From assembly GCA_028822745.1 (NCBI GenBank), contig JAPKCZ010000188.1:1-5249 (forward strand): a stretch of 5,249 bases of DNA, given 5' to 3'. The stretch's first letter is position 1; each line of letters opens with the position of its first letter. The position numbers and the translations under genes were made by a program. The notes beneath the pieces are model-generated. The model was not told the DNA's origin, did no database searches, and saw only the letters and a program-made list of their open reading frames with translations. Below are positions 1-5,249 of the stretch, piece by piece. This DNA comes from Kiritimatiellia bacterium (GTDB taxonomy: Bacteria > Verrucomicrobiota > Kiritimatiellia > UBA8416 > JAIOPI01).

Positions 1-1690
1 AAGCGACGTTGCCCTCTTCGATTTCGTCCAACGCCGTTTCCATCATCGCCGTGAACTTCACATCAAACAGTTCGTTCAAGGTTTCGACCAACAGATCGTT
101 CACGCGACGCCCAAGTGCGGTGGACTGCAAGTTACGTCGATCCGCATCCACGTACGTGCGTTGCTGCAACGTACTGATGGTGGCGGCATAGGTACTCGGA
201 CGTCCCACGCCATTGCTTTCCAATTCACGAATCAACGAGGCTTGGCTGAAGCGTGGCGGCGGCTTGGTTTCCTTGCGGTCACTCAACCATTCTAGACAGA
301 TCAACGGTTCGCCTTCGTTTAGCGCGGGCAGATTCTGAAGTTCTTCGTCGCCATCTTTTTCGCCGCCTTTCGGTGGCTCCTTCTTGCGCGCCTCTTCAGC
401 ACCCGTCACGCGCATATAACCCGCAAACTTTATGTCGGACGACGTTGCCTGAAACAGATACGAACGATCCGTGTCCGCTCCTTTGACAGCTTCAATACGC
501 GCTGTGCGCTGAATCAACACGGCAGGGGCCATCTGGCTGGCGATGAAACGCTGCCAAATGATGCGGTAGAGCTTCAATTCCGGCGCATCCACTTTGCCTT
601 TCAGGCTTTCAGGTGTACGGTTCACATCCGTCGGGCGGATCGCTTCATGGGCTTCCTGCGCGCCGGAACGACTGCGATAGACATTCGGCTTTTCAGGCAC
701 AAAGTCCTTGCCGAATTTCTTCGTGATGTAGGCCGCGCAATCGGCCTGCGCATCTTTGGAAATGGAGAAGGAATCCGTACGCATGTAGGTAATGAGACCG
801 ACAGGGCCTTCGCCGAAATCCACACCTTCATAAAGCTTCTGCGCGAGGCCCATGGTGCGCTGTGGCGTGAACCCAGAATGCGTGGAACCTGCCTGTTGCA
901 ATGTACTGGTGATAAACGGCGGCGGCGCGCGACGCGTGACGTCCTTGGTCAGAATTTCCTTAACGGCCAGCTTACGTGAACCGAGGTCATCCAGAACAGC
1001 CTTGGCGTCTTCTTCGCTGTTGATGTTCAGTTTTTCATCGTCGATACGGACAAGTTTGATTCGGAACGGATCCAACGGCACAACAACCTTGCGGACGGTG
1101 GCACCCATGATCCAGTATGGTTCGGGCACGAATTTCTCGATTTCGGCATCGCGCTCGCAAACCAGACGCAGTGCGACGGATTGAACACGACCTGCGCTGA
1201 GGCCGCGTTGCAAACGACGCCAGAGCATCGGACTCACCTTATAACCGACGATACGATCCAGCACGCGGCGCGCCTGCTGCGCATCCACACGCTTCATATT
1301 GATGCTACCGGGCTCAGCGAAGGCGGCCTTAACGGCACGCGGTGTAATTTCGTTGTACTGAACGCGCTGGTAAACCTTATCCGGAAAATGCTCACGCAAG
1401 ATTTCTTCGATATGCCATGCGATCGCTTCTCCTTCGCGATCCGGGTCGGGCGCCAACACAATGGTGTCACACCCCTTGGCATCTTTTTTCAGCTGCGTAA
1501 TGAGCTTCTGCTTGCTCTTGGGAACAACGTATTTGGGCTCAAAATTATTTTCAAGGTCGACCCCGAGACTACGCTCGGGCAAATCGCGCACATGCCCAAC
1601 CGAGGATGTGACCAAAAAGTCTTTCCCCAAAATACGATTGATCGTCTTGGCCTTGGCCGGTGATTCCACAATAACCAGTGTTTTACTCAT
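1..1690 (-). CDS. topA: DNA topoisomerase I (type IA), C-terminus beyond the window
   Basis: Relaxes negative supercoils by cutting one DNA strand through a 5'-phosphotyrosine and passing the other strand through the break; cytoplasmic and Mg-dependent. The 563 residues present run in one open frame from ATG at 1690 to the window edge. The Toprim domain comes first, with VESPAKAKTI (E9) and the acidic DPDREGE triad (D82, D84, E86). It is followed by RGLSAGRVQSVALRLV (about 162-177), PPFITSTLQQ, and the active-site block GLITYMRTDS with the catalytic Tyr302 (codon 785-787). Later come QEAHEAIRP, PPRFSQASLIRELE, GVGRPSTYA and FTAMMETALDEIEEG at the edge. In E. coli TopA (865 residues) the last motif lies near residue 560, so some 250-300 residues, normally including zinc ribbons, are missing. 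A Lys/Glu-rich insert, about residues 423-437, interrupts the domain. The start is set by a strong ribosome site. It is the second gene after dprA, probably co-transcribed. Confidence 0.97.
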   Translation of the reverse strand, partial: MSKTLVIVESPAKAKTINRILGKDFLVTSSVGHVRDLPERSLGVDLENNFEPKYVVPKSKQKLITQLKKDAKGCDTIVLAPDPDREGEAIAWHIEEILREHFPDKVYQRVQYNEITPRAVKAAFAEPGSINMKRVDAQQARRVLDRIVGYKVSPMLWRRLQRGLSAGRVQSVALRLVCERDAEIEKFVPEPYWIMGATVRKVVVPLDPFRIKLVRIDDEKLNINSEEDAKAVLDDLGSRKLAVKEILTKDVTRRAPPPFITSTLQQAGSTHSGFTPQRTMGLAQKLYEGVDFGEGPVGLITYMRTDSFSISKDAQADCAAYITKKFGKDFVPEKPNVYRSRSGAQEAHEAIRPTDVNRTPESLKGKVDAPELKLYRIIWQRFIASQMAPAVLIQRTARIEAVKGADTDRSYLFQATSSDIKFAGYMRVTGAEEARKKEPPKGGEKDGDEELQNLPALNEGEPLICLEWLSDRKETKPPPRFSQASLIRELESNGVGRPSTYAATISTLQQRTYVDADRRNLQSTALGRRVNDLLVETLNELFDVKFTAMMETALDEIEEGNVA

Positions 1691-1698
1691 TTACATAG

Positions 1699-1703
1699 CT
1701 CCT
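1699..1703 (-). promoter_or_regulatory. Shine-Dalgarno site of topA
   Basis: The minus strand reads CAGGAGC, with AGGAG at these positions and eight bases before the ATG that ends at 1690. It lies in the 36-base gap after the dprA stop, fixes the topA start, and supports a dprA-topA transcript without a separate terminator. Confidence 0.8.
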
Positions 1704-1726
1704 GAAGCCAATATTCCGCCTGAATC

Positions 1727-2827
1727 TCAGGTGGTACGTGCGAGTGCCACCATTTTTCCGGGCAACATGCGCACAACTTTTTTCATTTCTAGTGTAAGCA
1801 ACAGCGTGCTGATACGGGCCGCATTCATGCCGGACATCCGAATCAACATATCCACGTGCTGCTCTTCGTTTTGTAGAAGCTCTACAATCGCGGATTCGTC
1901 GTCACCCAGGGCCGGAGCATTCCGGCGCGCATTGGGTGCATCTTCCATCCGCAAATTGAGAAACTCATACTCTTTTGAAATATCATCCACGCAAGTGACC
2001 ATCGTGGCCCCATCACGCAACAAATCAAGACAGCCCCGCGACGCCGGTGCATCGATACGCCCCGGTACCGCAAAAACGCTGCGTCCCTGCTCATTCGCCT
2101 GACGCGCCGTGATCAACGCCCCACTCCCCCGACCAGCCTCAACCACGAGGACACCCATCGACATCCCACTAACAATACGGTTTCGCATCGGAAACGTCGT
2201 TTTATCCGGACGCCGTCCGAGGGGCAGTTCGCTTATCACGGCGCCTTGCCGTGCAATGGCCTGCGCCAAAGCAGCATTGCTAGCGGGGTACAGTGTGTCC
2301 AGCGCGCTACCAAGCACAGCAATCGTCCGGCCCTTTGCATCCAGAGCAGCCTGATGCGCCAGTGTGTCCACGCCCAGCGCCAACCCACTGATCACCGTGA
2401 ACCGCATGCGTGCTAACTGGGCCGCAAACTGCGTCGCGACATCACGACCGTAATGCGTCGGCCCTCGTGTCCCCACAACCGCAATGGCTTGCGCGTCTCC
2501 TGCGGTGAGTTCACCTACTACATAGAGGGCCAGCGGAGGATCGTGAATCGTTTTGAGTGCCTCGGGATACTCAGGATCAAGCGCTGTCAGGATTCGGGCC
2601 CCTAACGCGTCGGCTTTGGAACATTCCGCCGCTGGGTCCAGCGTCTCGCGCTGCGTCATAATAGCGCGCGCGGTTTCGGGCCCGACACCCTTGACCGCAG
2701 TCAATGCATCCGCATCCGCGTCCATAATGGCCGCTGCGCTACCGAGGTGATGCATCAGCGATCGGACACATACAGGTCCGACTCGATCCATCATGTTCAA
2801 TAAAATTAGCGCATTGCGTTCGTTCAT
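1727..2827 (-). CDS. dprA: DNA-processing protein DprA (Smf), RecA loader in transformation
   Basis: Binds incoming single-stranded DNA in the cytoplasm and loads RecA during natural transformation. With the start chosen here it has 366 residues, near the 374 of E. coli Smf. The N-terminal part is helical, with a helix-hairpin-helix at about 42-56 (VKGVGPETA). A Rossmann-like core follows: AIAVVGTR (114-121), THYGRD, SGLALGVDTLAHQAAL (147-162), VLGSALDTLYPASN (171-184), SELPLG (199-204), FPMRNRIVSG (212-221), VEAGRGSGALITA and FAVPGRID (252-259). The C-terminus (about 310-360) looks like the usual winged-helix domain. The frame stays open to an upstream ATG at 2893, which would add 22 residues. 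I prefer 2827 because family members usually begin just before the N-E-R-x-A-L-I-L-L-N-M-M segment. Neither start has a good Shine-Dalgarno site. topA follows after 36 bases, a common gene order. Confidence 0.95.
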   Translation of the reverse strand: MNERNALILLNMMDRVGPVCVRSLMHHLGSAAAIMDADADALTAVKGVGPETARAIMTQRETLDPAAECSKADALGARILTALDPEYPEALKTIHDPPLALYVVGELTAGDAQAIAVVGTRGPTHYGRDVATQFAAQLARMRFTVISGLALGVDTLAHQAALDAKGRTIAVLGSALDTLYPASNAALAQAIARQGAVISELPLGRRPDKTTFPMRNRIVSGMSMGVLVVEAGRGSGALITARQANEQGRSVFAVPGRIDAPASRGCLDLLRDGATMVTCVDDISKEYEFLNLRMEDAPNARRNAPALGDDESAIVELLQNEEQHVDMLIRMSGMNAARISTLLLTLEMKKVVRMLPGKMVALARTT

Positions 2828-3006
2828 ATCATCTGCCAAGTAGCGCGTTAACGTGGGAACAAAAGATATCGTGATTAGCACACGATTTGGCATTGATCAA
2901 GCTATTGCGACAAGAGGAGGTTGCGAGAGGCGCATCTGCGTTTTGGTGCAAATCCCAAGGAAATACACCAGATGCATTGATATTTATGAACATTTCGTAA
3001 TCGCAA

Positions 3007-3142
3007 CCCCCCTCAGCGCCCTCCGAGACCCCCCGTGATTAATCCCTTTTCCCCTCGTCAACCCAGCACCCAGAACAGTGAACAGTGAACAGTGAACAGT
3101 GAACAGTAAACAGTGAACAGTGAACGACGAACAATGAACAGT
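3007..3142. repeat. Composite repeat copy A: C-rich/TTAATCCC segment plus AACAGTG heptamer array
   Basis: The copy starts with a run of six C, then a GTGATTAATCCCTTTTCCC block (3035-3053). From 3056 the sequence breaks into 12 seven-base units ending at 3139: CGTCAAC, CCAGCAC, CCAGAAC, AGTGAAC four times, AGTAAAC, AGTGAAC twice, GACGAAC, AATGAAC, then AGT. On the minus strand every unit reads GT-N-C/G-NNN, mostly GTTCACT, and one is GTTTACT. The units are in register without indels. Such heptamer arrays, and the adjoining block whose minus strand reads like ATTAACCACGAAGG, recur between genes in many environmental bacterial genomes; that recurrence is from memory, not tested here. Confidence 0.85.
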
Positions 3143-3246
3143 CCCCCCCTTCGTGCCCTTCTTACCTTCGTGGTTAATCCCTTCTTCCCTCCTAAACCCC
3201 GCACCCCGCACCCAGCACGAAGCACGAAGCACCCAGCACAAAGCAC
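3143..3246. repeat. Composite repeat copy B: C-rich/TTAATCCC segment plus NNNGCAC heptamer array
   Basis: Directly abuts copy A and has the same order of parts: a run of seven C, the segment CTTCGTGCCC...TTCGTGG, then TTAATCCCTTCTTCCC (3173-3188). From 3198 seven heptamers follow: CCCGCAC twice, CCAGCAC, GAAGCAC twice, CCAGCAC and AAAGCAC. On the minus strand these read GTGCNNN, against mostly GTTCNNN in copy A. Copy A itself contains one CCAGCAC unit, which links the two arrays. Together the copies look like an ancient tandem duplication, or two insertions of one element whose heptamers then expanded separately. Confidence 0.8.
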
Positions 3247-3304
3247 AATTTTTGTGGGCAGATTTTGACATTTAGCGCCCAATCGGGCAGACTCGCCCGC
3301 CTGT

Positions 3305-3931
3305 ATGTTGAAAGACGAGAAAACACTGATTGTCACCGCAGGCTCCCTGCTGATGCTGCTGATCATCCTGATCGGCGCCTTGGTCAACAGGGGTTGCCGC
3401 AAACACGAGGCAGCCGAGGAGGCTCTAGCGCCCGTCGTCCCCCCCGTTGTGGTCATTGCCGAAGACCCGAAACACCCGGCACGCCCAATTCCCCCGCGAT
3501 TTAAGCGCGACACGCACATGCCCAACGGCGGCGAAGGCGACACGTCTGGATCCATCAATCTGGGCAGTTTTTCGGCCGGCCGCGATTTGGTCTTTATCGA
3601 CGATGACCGTGTCTGGTGGGAAAGCGACAACGACAAAGACGACGACGAATGCGACCATTCCATGCATTTCAGCATGGAAACCCCCTTCCGGCGTCTGATC
3701 CAGCTGGTTACCGACCGCGGCGGCAAACTGAAAGTTCAGGACAGCTTCCGCGTCACCGGCGTACACAGCAGCAATTCCCTACACAAGGAAGGCCGCGGCC
3801 TCGATGTCACCTGCGACGAATTGGGCCTCGAAATGCTGGCACGTTTGTGTTGGGCAGCGGGATTCGACTGGGTGTACTATGAAGCGAGCTCACGTGGCGG
3901 CGCACATGTACACTGTTCCGTGAAGCGATAG
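3305..3931 (+). CDS. Membrane-anchored Hedgehog-like / M15-type zinc peptidase domain protein
   Basis: 208 residues. Residues 8-27 form one hydrophobic anchor. A Pro-rich linker follows (42-65), then an acidic patch (99-117, 11 Asp/Glu of 19) and a C-terminal domain (about 125-208). From K141 to the end it matches the animal Hedgehog signalling domain as I recall it: SLHKEGRGLDVT, then M-L-A-R-L-x-x-x-A-G-F-D-W-V-Y-Y-E, then AHVHCSVK. Predicted zinc ligands are H160, D167 and H203, corresponding to mouse Shh H141, D148 and H183. E193 corresponds to E177 and H154 to H135. The Hedgehog fold belongs with D-Ala-D-Ala metallopeptidases, so an envelope peptidase acting on peptidoglycan is plausible but inferred. 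No Hog/intein part follows: the protein stops five residues after H203. No in-frame start lies upstream before a stop at 3266, and there is no clear Shine-Dalgarno site. Basic residues cluster after the anchor (R29, R32, K33), so topology is not obvious. Bacterial Hedgehog-like peptidases are known, but this similarity is unusually close. Confidence 0.85.
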   Translation: MLKDEKTLIVTAGSLLMLLIILIGALVNRGCRKHEAAEEALAPVVPPVVVIAEDPKHPARPIPPRFKRDTHMPNGGEGDTSGSINLGSFSAGRDLVFIDDDRVWWESDNDKDDDECDHSMHFSMETPFRRLIQLVTDRGGKLKVQDSFRVTGVHSSNSLHKEGRGLDVTCDELGLEMLARLCWAAGFDWVYYEASSRGGAHVHCSVKR

Positions 3932-3949
3932 ACCGTCGACGATCTATCG
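3926..3949 (+). other. Hairpin over the stop codon of the Hedgehog-like gene
   Basis: CGATAGA (3926-3932) and TCTATCG (3943-3949) form a perfect 7-base stem with a 10-base loop that itself contains the palindrome CGTCGACG. The stem includes the TAG stop at 3929-3931. No T run follows, so this is not a standard terminator. It could slow ribosomes, stabilise mRNA, or be chance. Confidence 0.4.
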
Positions 3950-3961
3950 AGCCATGTCAAA

Positions 3962-3967
3962 AGAGGA
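3962..3967 (+). promoter_or_regulatory. Shine-Dalgarno site of the broken hydrolase
   Basis: AGAGGA sits seven bases before ATG 3975. It decides the likely original start: translation from 3975 gives M-P-F-F, which joins a good signal peptide only if one T is restored in the following T run. The ATG at 3954 in the same frame lacks such a site. Confidence 0.55.
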
Positions 3968-3974
3968 CTCCAGC

Positions 3975-4360
3975 ATGCCATTTTTCGTTGCGGCACAGCA
4001 CTCATCATCCTTGCTTGCCTATGCACGCTCTGCGGCATCGCGCGAGCACAGACACCAACCAATGCCAATGCATTGACGTTTATCTACATCCACGGCTTTG
4101 GCGGCGAAAAATCGAACCCGCGCTTCTGTGAAAACTTGAATTCGTTTTTGGACGAACACAATCTGACCAATCGCGTGGTTAACATTGAATGGGATTCCGT
4201 CAAAATAGCTCCCCTCAAAGCCGGCGCCAGTTGGCTGGAGGCCGAAACACGTGCCGACGCCCTGGCTCTCGACGTCCGAACCACAGTCATGGATCGCTAC
4301 GCATCCCGCCATCAACCCTACGTCTTGATTGGATTCAGGGCCATTGGGGTGACATCTTAA
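3975..4360 (+). pseudogene. Secreted alpha/beta hydrolase, frameshifted and truncated
   Basis: Remnant of an exported alpha/beta hydrolase. From ATG 3975 the frame gives MPFF, then shifts to junk that stops at 4076. With one T added to the five at 3981-3985 it instead reads M-P-F-F-R-C-G-T-A-L-I-I-L-A-C-L, then a leucine/cysteine-rich core and an A-R-A|Q cleavage site near 4048. This leads straight into LTFIYIHGFGGEKS (from 4073), the usual first strand and oxyanion HGFGG loop. The body runs through RVVNIEWDS to YVLIGF (4316-4336). At that point the nucleophile elbow G-x-S-x-G should appear, but the sequence reads G-F-R-A-I-G and stops at 4358-4360. No frame beyond continues the fold, so the catalytic Ser and the Asp and His are all missing. 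A TTG at 4073 could start a 95-residue fragment, which would be non-functional. It lies 43 bases after the Hedgehog-like gene, in operon-like spacing. Confidence 0.75.
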
Positions 4361-4529
4361 CATTTAACAATTGAAAGAAATTCCTTGTGGTTTTCGCATC
4401 AAAATGACCGCAAGCCGAACAGTGGAAACAGCCCAACAAGATTCCTGCACGCTATTCGCGGGGCACGGCATCCGCCATCCTCACGAAAGCTTGAGGACCG
4501 CATTAGCAGTCTCTTAATAGGAAACCGAT
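4361..4529 (+). other. Spacer between the broken hydrolase and the VOC gene
   Basis: 169 bases without a credible reading frame. The start is AT-rich, with TTAAC and ATTTAAC at 4357-4370. Near the end a small CCTCA/TGAGG hairpin (about 4480-4497) is followed by TTAGCAGTC (4503-4511), which is the exact inverse of GACTGCTAA at the VOC stop codon. This is probably where the hydrolase lost its 3' half and foreign DNA joined. Confidence 0.5.
4519..4522 (+). promoter_or_regulatory. Shine-Dalgarno site of the VOC gene
   Basis: AGGA (in TAGGAAAC) lies seven bases before ATG 4530 and supports that start. No clear promoter is visible in the preceding spacer. Confidence 0.6.
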
Positions 4530-4931
4530 ATGGCTGATGCGAAAATAGTTGGTAGTGCACCAATACTGCTAGTCAAAAATGTAGTGGCATCGGCAAATTA
4601 CTATAGAGACAAAGTTGGTTTTAATTATGAGAGATTTTGGGGAGAACCTCCCGGTTTCTGCATACTTCATCGTGATGGGTTTCATCTCATGCTAAAGCAA
4701 GTAGAAGATTCAAAATATATAGTTCCACACTACAAAGCAGCGGAAAACATGTGGAATGTCTGTTTTTGGGTTAATGATGCAGATAAGCTTCATAGTGAGC
4801 TAAAAAGCTTAGGTGCGAAAATTGATTATGGTTTATGTGACCAACCCTATGGTTGTCGGGAGTTCGGGATTCAAGACCTGGATGGTTACGACATTGCTTT
4901 TGGCCAGGATGTTGGAGAAAGTGACTGCTAA
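4530..4931 (+). CDS. VOC-superfamily protein (glyoxalase/bleomycin-resistance fold)
   Basis: 133 residues, the usual size of a single-chain VOC protein that dimerises. There are two beta-alpha-beta-beta-beta modules. The first is about 8-58 (PILLVKNV...ANYYRDKVGF, then FCILHRDGFHLMLKQ). The second is about 74-126 (MWNVCFWVNDADKLHSELKSLGA by residue 96, then GCREFGIQDLDGYDIAFGQ). Likely metal or ligand positions include H52 and E111, judged by family pattern. Members range from glyoxalases and dioxygenases to proteins that bind bleomycin or fosfomycin, and nothing here tells which; a small-molecule binding or resistance role is possible. The gene is much AT-richer than its neighbours: three 60-base lines sampled average about 37% GC against about 55% in the Hedgehog-like gene. 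VOC proteins are frequent cargo of integron cassettes, and the tail of this gene carries an attC-like half site, so recent acquisition is likely. Confidence 0.9.
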   Translation: MADAKIVGSAPILLVKNVVASANYYRDKVGFNYERFWGEPPGFCILHRDGFHLMLKQVEDSKYIVPHYKAAENMWNVCFWVNDADKLHSELKSLGAKIDYGLCDQPYGCREFGIQDLDGYDIAFGQDVGESDC

Positions 4932-4975
4932 CAAACGCATGCAGTCGGACGCGGCAAAGCCGCGGTTGGCCAATA
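4923..4975 (+). repeat. Palindrome-rich tail of the VOC gene, attC-like half site
   Basis: Four symmetric elements are packed into 53 bases. GACTGC (4923-4928) pairs with GCAGTC (4941-4946) across the stop codon. GCATGC lies at 4937-4942. CGCGGC-AAA-GCCGCG is a 6-base stem at 4950-4964. TTGGCCAA lies at 4966-4973. The beginning TAACAAACGC matches the start of many integron attC sites, including, from memory, the Vibrio cholerae repeats, and the position at the cassette gene's stop codon fits. However, the 7-mer at the AAC is TGCTAAC, not RYYYAAC, and no GTTRRRY end is found on the right. I therefore call it attC-like at most. Confidence 0.4.
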
Positions 4976-4989
4976 ACGGATAATCTACT

Positions 4990-5249
4990 ATGAGACTAGT
5001 CGAAACTATAATGGGGTTAATGCTCTTCACTATACCTGCAAGCGCCTCGGATAAACTGTCACCGCCCGACCCTCTCACGACCAGTGCGGGTAATAAGGTA
5101 ACGACGCCCGCCCAGTGGCAGCAGACACGGCGTCCCGAGATCCTCGAGCTTTTCCGGACAAATGTCTACGGCCGTGCCCCGCTTGGTCGACCCAAAGCCC
5201 TTCGATTCGATGTCGTGGAAACAGACAAGAACGCCATGGGTGGCAAGGC
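4990..5249 (+). CDS. Secreted CE15-like carbohydrate esterase (glucuronoyl esterase type), N-terminal part
   Basis: 86 codons run from ATG 4990 to the window edge without a stop. Residues 1-20 make a signal peptide: R3, hydrophobic IMGLMLFTIPA, cleavage near ASAS. The mature start follows the pattern I know from CE15 and related bacterial alpha/beta-hydrolase esterases: PPDPL (25-29), a G-N-K-V-T-T turn (34-39), QW then RRPEILELF (47-55), NVYGRAP (58-64), LRFDVVETD (71-79) and MGGK at the edge. CE15 enzymes cut the ester between lignin alcohols and glucuronic acid on xylan; the protein would act outside the cytoplasm. The catalytic Ser-Glu/Asp-His lie beyond the window, so activity cannot be judged and a related acetyl-xylan-type esterase remains possible. 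GGAT at 4978-4981 is a weak ribosome site. An ATG at 5011 is a less likely start, since it would drop R3. Confidence 0.7.
   Translation, partial: MRLVETIMGLMLFTIPASASDKLSPPDPLTTSAGNKVTTPAQWQQTRRPEILELFRTNVYGRAPLGRPKALRFDVVETDKNAMGGK

Larger units (their letters stand above)
2828..3304. other. Divergent intergenic region with composite repeats
   Basis: Gap of 477 bases between the starts of dprA (leftward) and the Hedgehog-like gene (rightward). Both promoters should lie here. Positions 2894-3006 carry no repeat, and I see no convincing -35/-10 pair there. Positions 3007-3246 are occupied by two copies of a composite repeat (see separate entries). The final 58 bases hold short complementary GGGC/GCCC blocks just before the next start codon. 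Reading frames through this stretch, on either strand, consist of translated 7-base repeats and are not credible genes. Confidence 0.8.

Noticed and set aside
1181..2102. Plus-strand frames of 160 and 213 codons over topA and dprA
   Set aside because: They are shadows of the two strongly supported minus-strand genes and have no recognisable domains.
3056..3246. CRISPR array
   Set aside because: The units are seven bases long, with no spacers and no cas genes; it is a heptamer tandem repeat.
3265..3270. TTGACA as a -35 box for the Hedgehog-like gene
   Set aside because: No TATAAT-like box lies 16-18 bases downstream, and 3285-3300 is GC-rich.
2984..3271. Minus-strand frame of 95 codons in the repeat region
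   Set aside because: It consists of repeat translation (N-H-E-G-K-K and V-H-C-S-L-F-T runs), a typical spurious product of such repeats.
3058..3726. Long minus-strand frame (222 codons) antisense to the Hedgehog-like gene
   Set aside because: Its C-terminal part is translated heptamer repeat, and the rest is the reverse of a gene with clear domain motifs.
3926..3949. Rho-independent terminator after the Hedgehog-like gene
   Set aside because: The stem is AT-mixed with a 10-base loop, no T tract follows, and the next ribosome site begins 13 bases later.
4073..4360. An intact 95-residue small hydrolase starting at TTG 4073
   Set aside because: It lacks the nucleophile Ser and the rest of the fold, and a signal peptide frame precedes it; a remnant explains it better.

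Overview
This window is a stretch of bacterial chromosome of moderate GC, roughly 55% in the two 60-base lines I counted in the gene at 3305-3931. One markedly AT-richer gene lies near the right end. The best guess for the source is an environmental bacterium of the PVC type, perhaps Kiritimatiellota, Verrucomicrobiota or Planctomycetota. That rests on the style of the DprA and TopA proteins, a secreted CE15-like esterase, and intergenic heptamer repeats of a kind I associate with large environmental genomes. It is an inference and not a firm assignment.

Left half (1-2827), minus strand: a housekeeping pair reading right to left. dprA (2827-1727) codes for the single-strand-DNA-binding RecA loader of natural transformation. 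It is followed after 36 bases by topA (1690 to beyond position 1), DNA topoisomerase I, which starts behind a clear Shine-Dalgarno site. The C-terminal zinc-finger part of TopA lies outside the window.

Centre (2828-3304): a gene-free region between two divergently oriented genes. It holds two diverged copies of one composite repeat. Each copy is a C-rich/TTAATCCC segment followed by an array of 7-base units.

Right half (3305-5249), plus strand: first comes a membrane-anchored protein whose C-terminal domain looks strikingly like the signalling domain of animal Hedgehog proteins. That domain is related to zinc D-Ala-D-Ala peptidases. The predicted zinc ligands and catalytic residues are present, the calcium-loop ligands are largely lost, and there is no Hog/intein domain. 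This is the most interesting object in the window. Next is a broken secreted alpha/beta hydrolase: a one-base deletion in a T run splits its signal peptide, and it is truncated at the nucleophile elbow. Then comes an AT-rich VOC (glyoxalase/bleomycin-resistance fold) gene that looks acquired; it is followed by a palindrome-rich tail resembling part of an integron attC site. Last is the start of a secreted CE15-like (glucuronoyl esterase) carbohydrate esterase that runs off the window.

The plus-strand genes do not form an obvious pathway. The Hedgehog-like protein and the broken hydrolase are spaced like an operon. The VOC gene and its flanks look like a later insertion between two alpha/beta-hydrolase genes.
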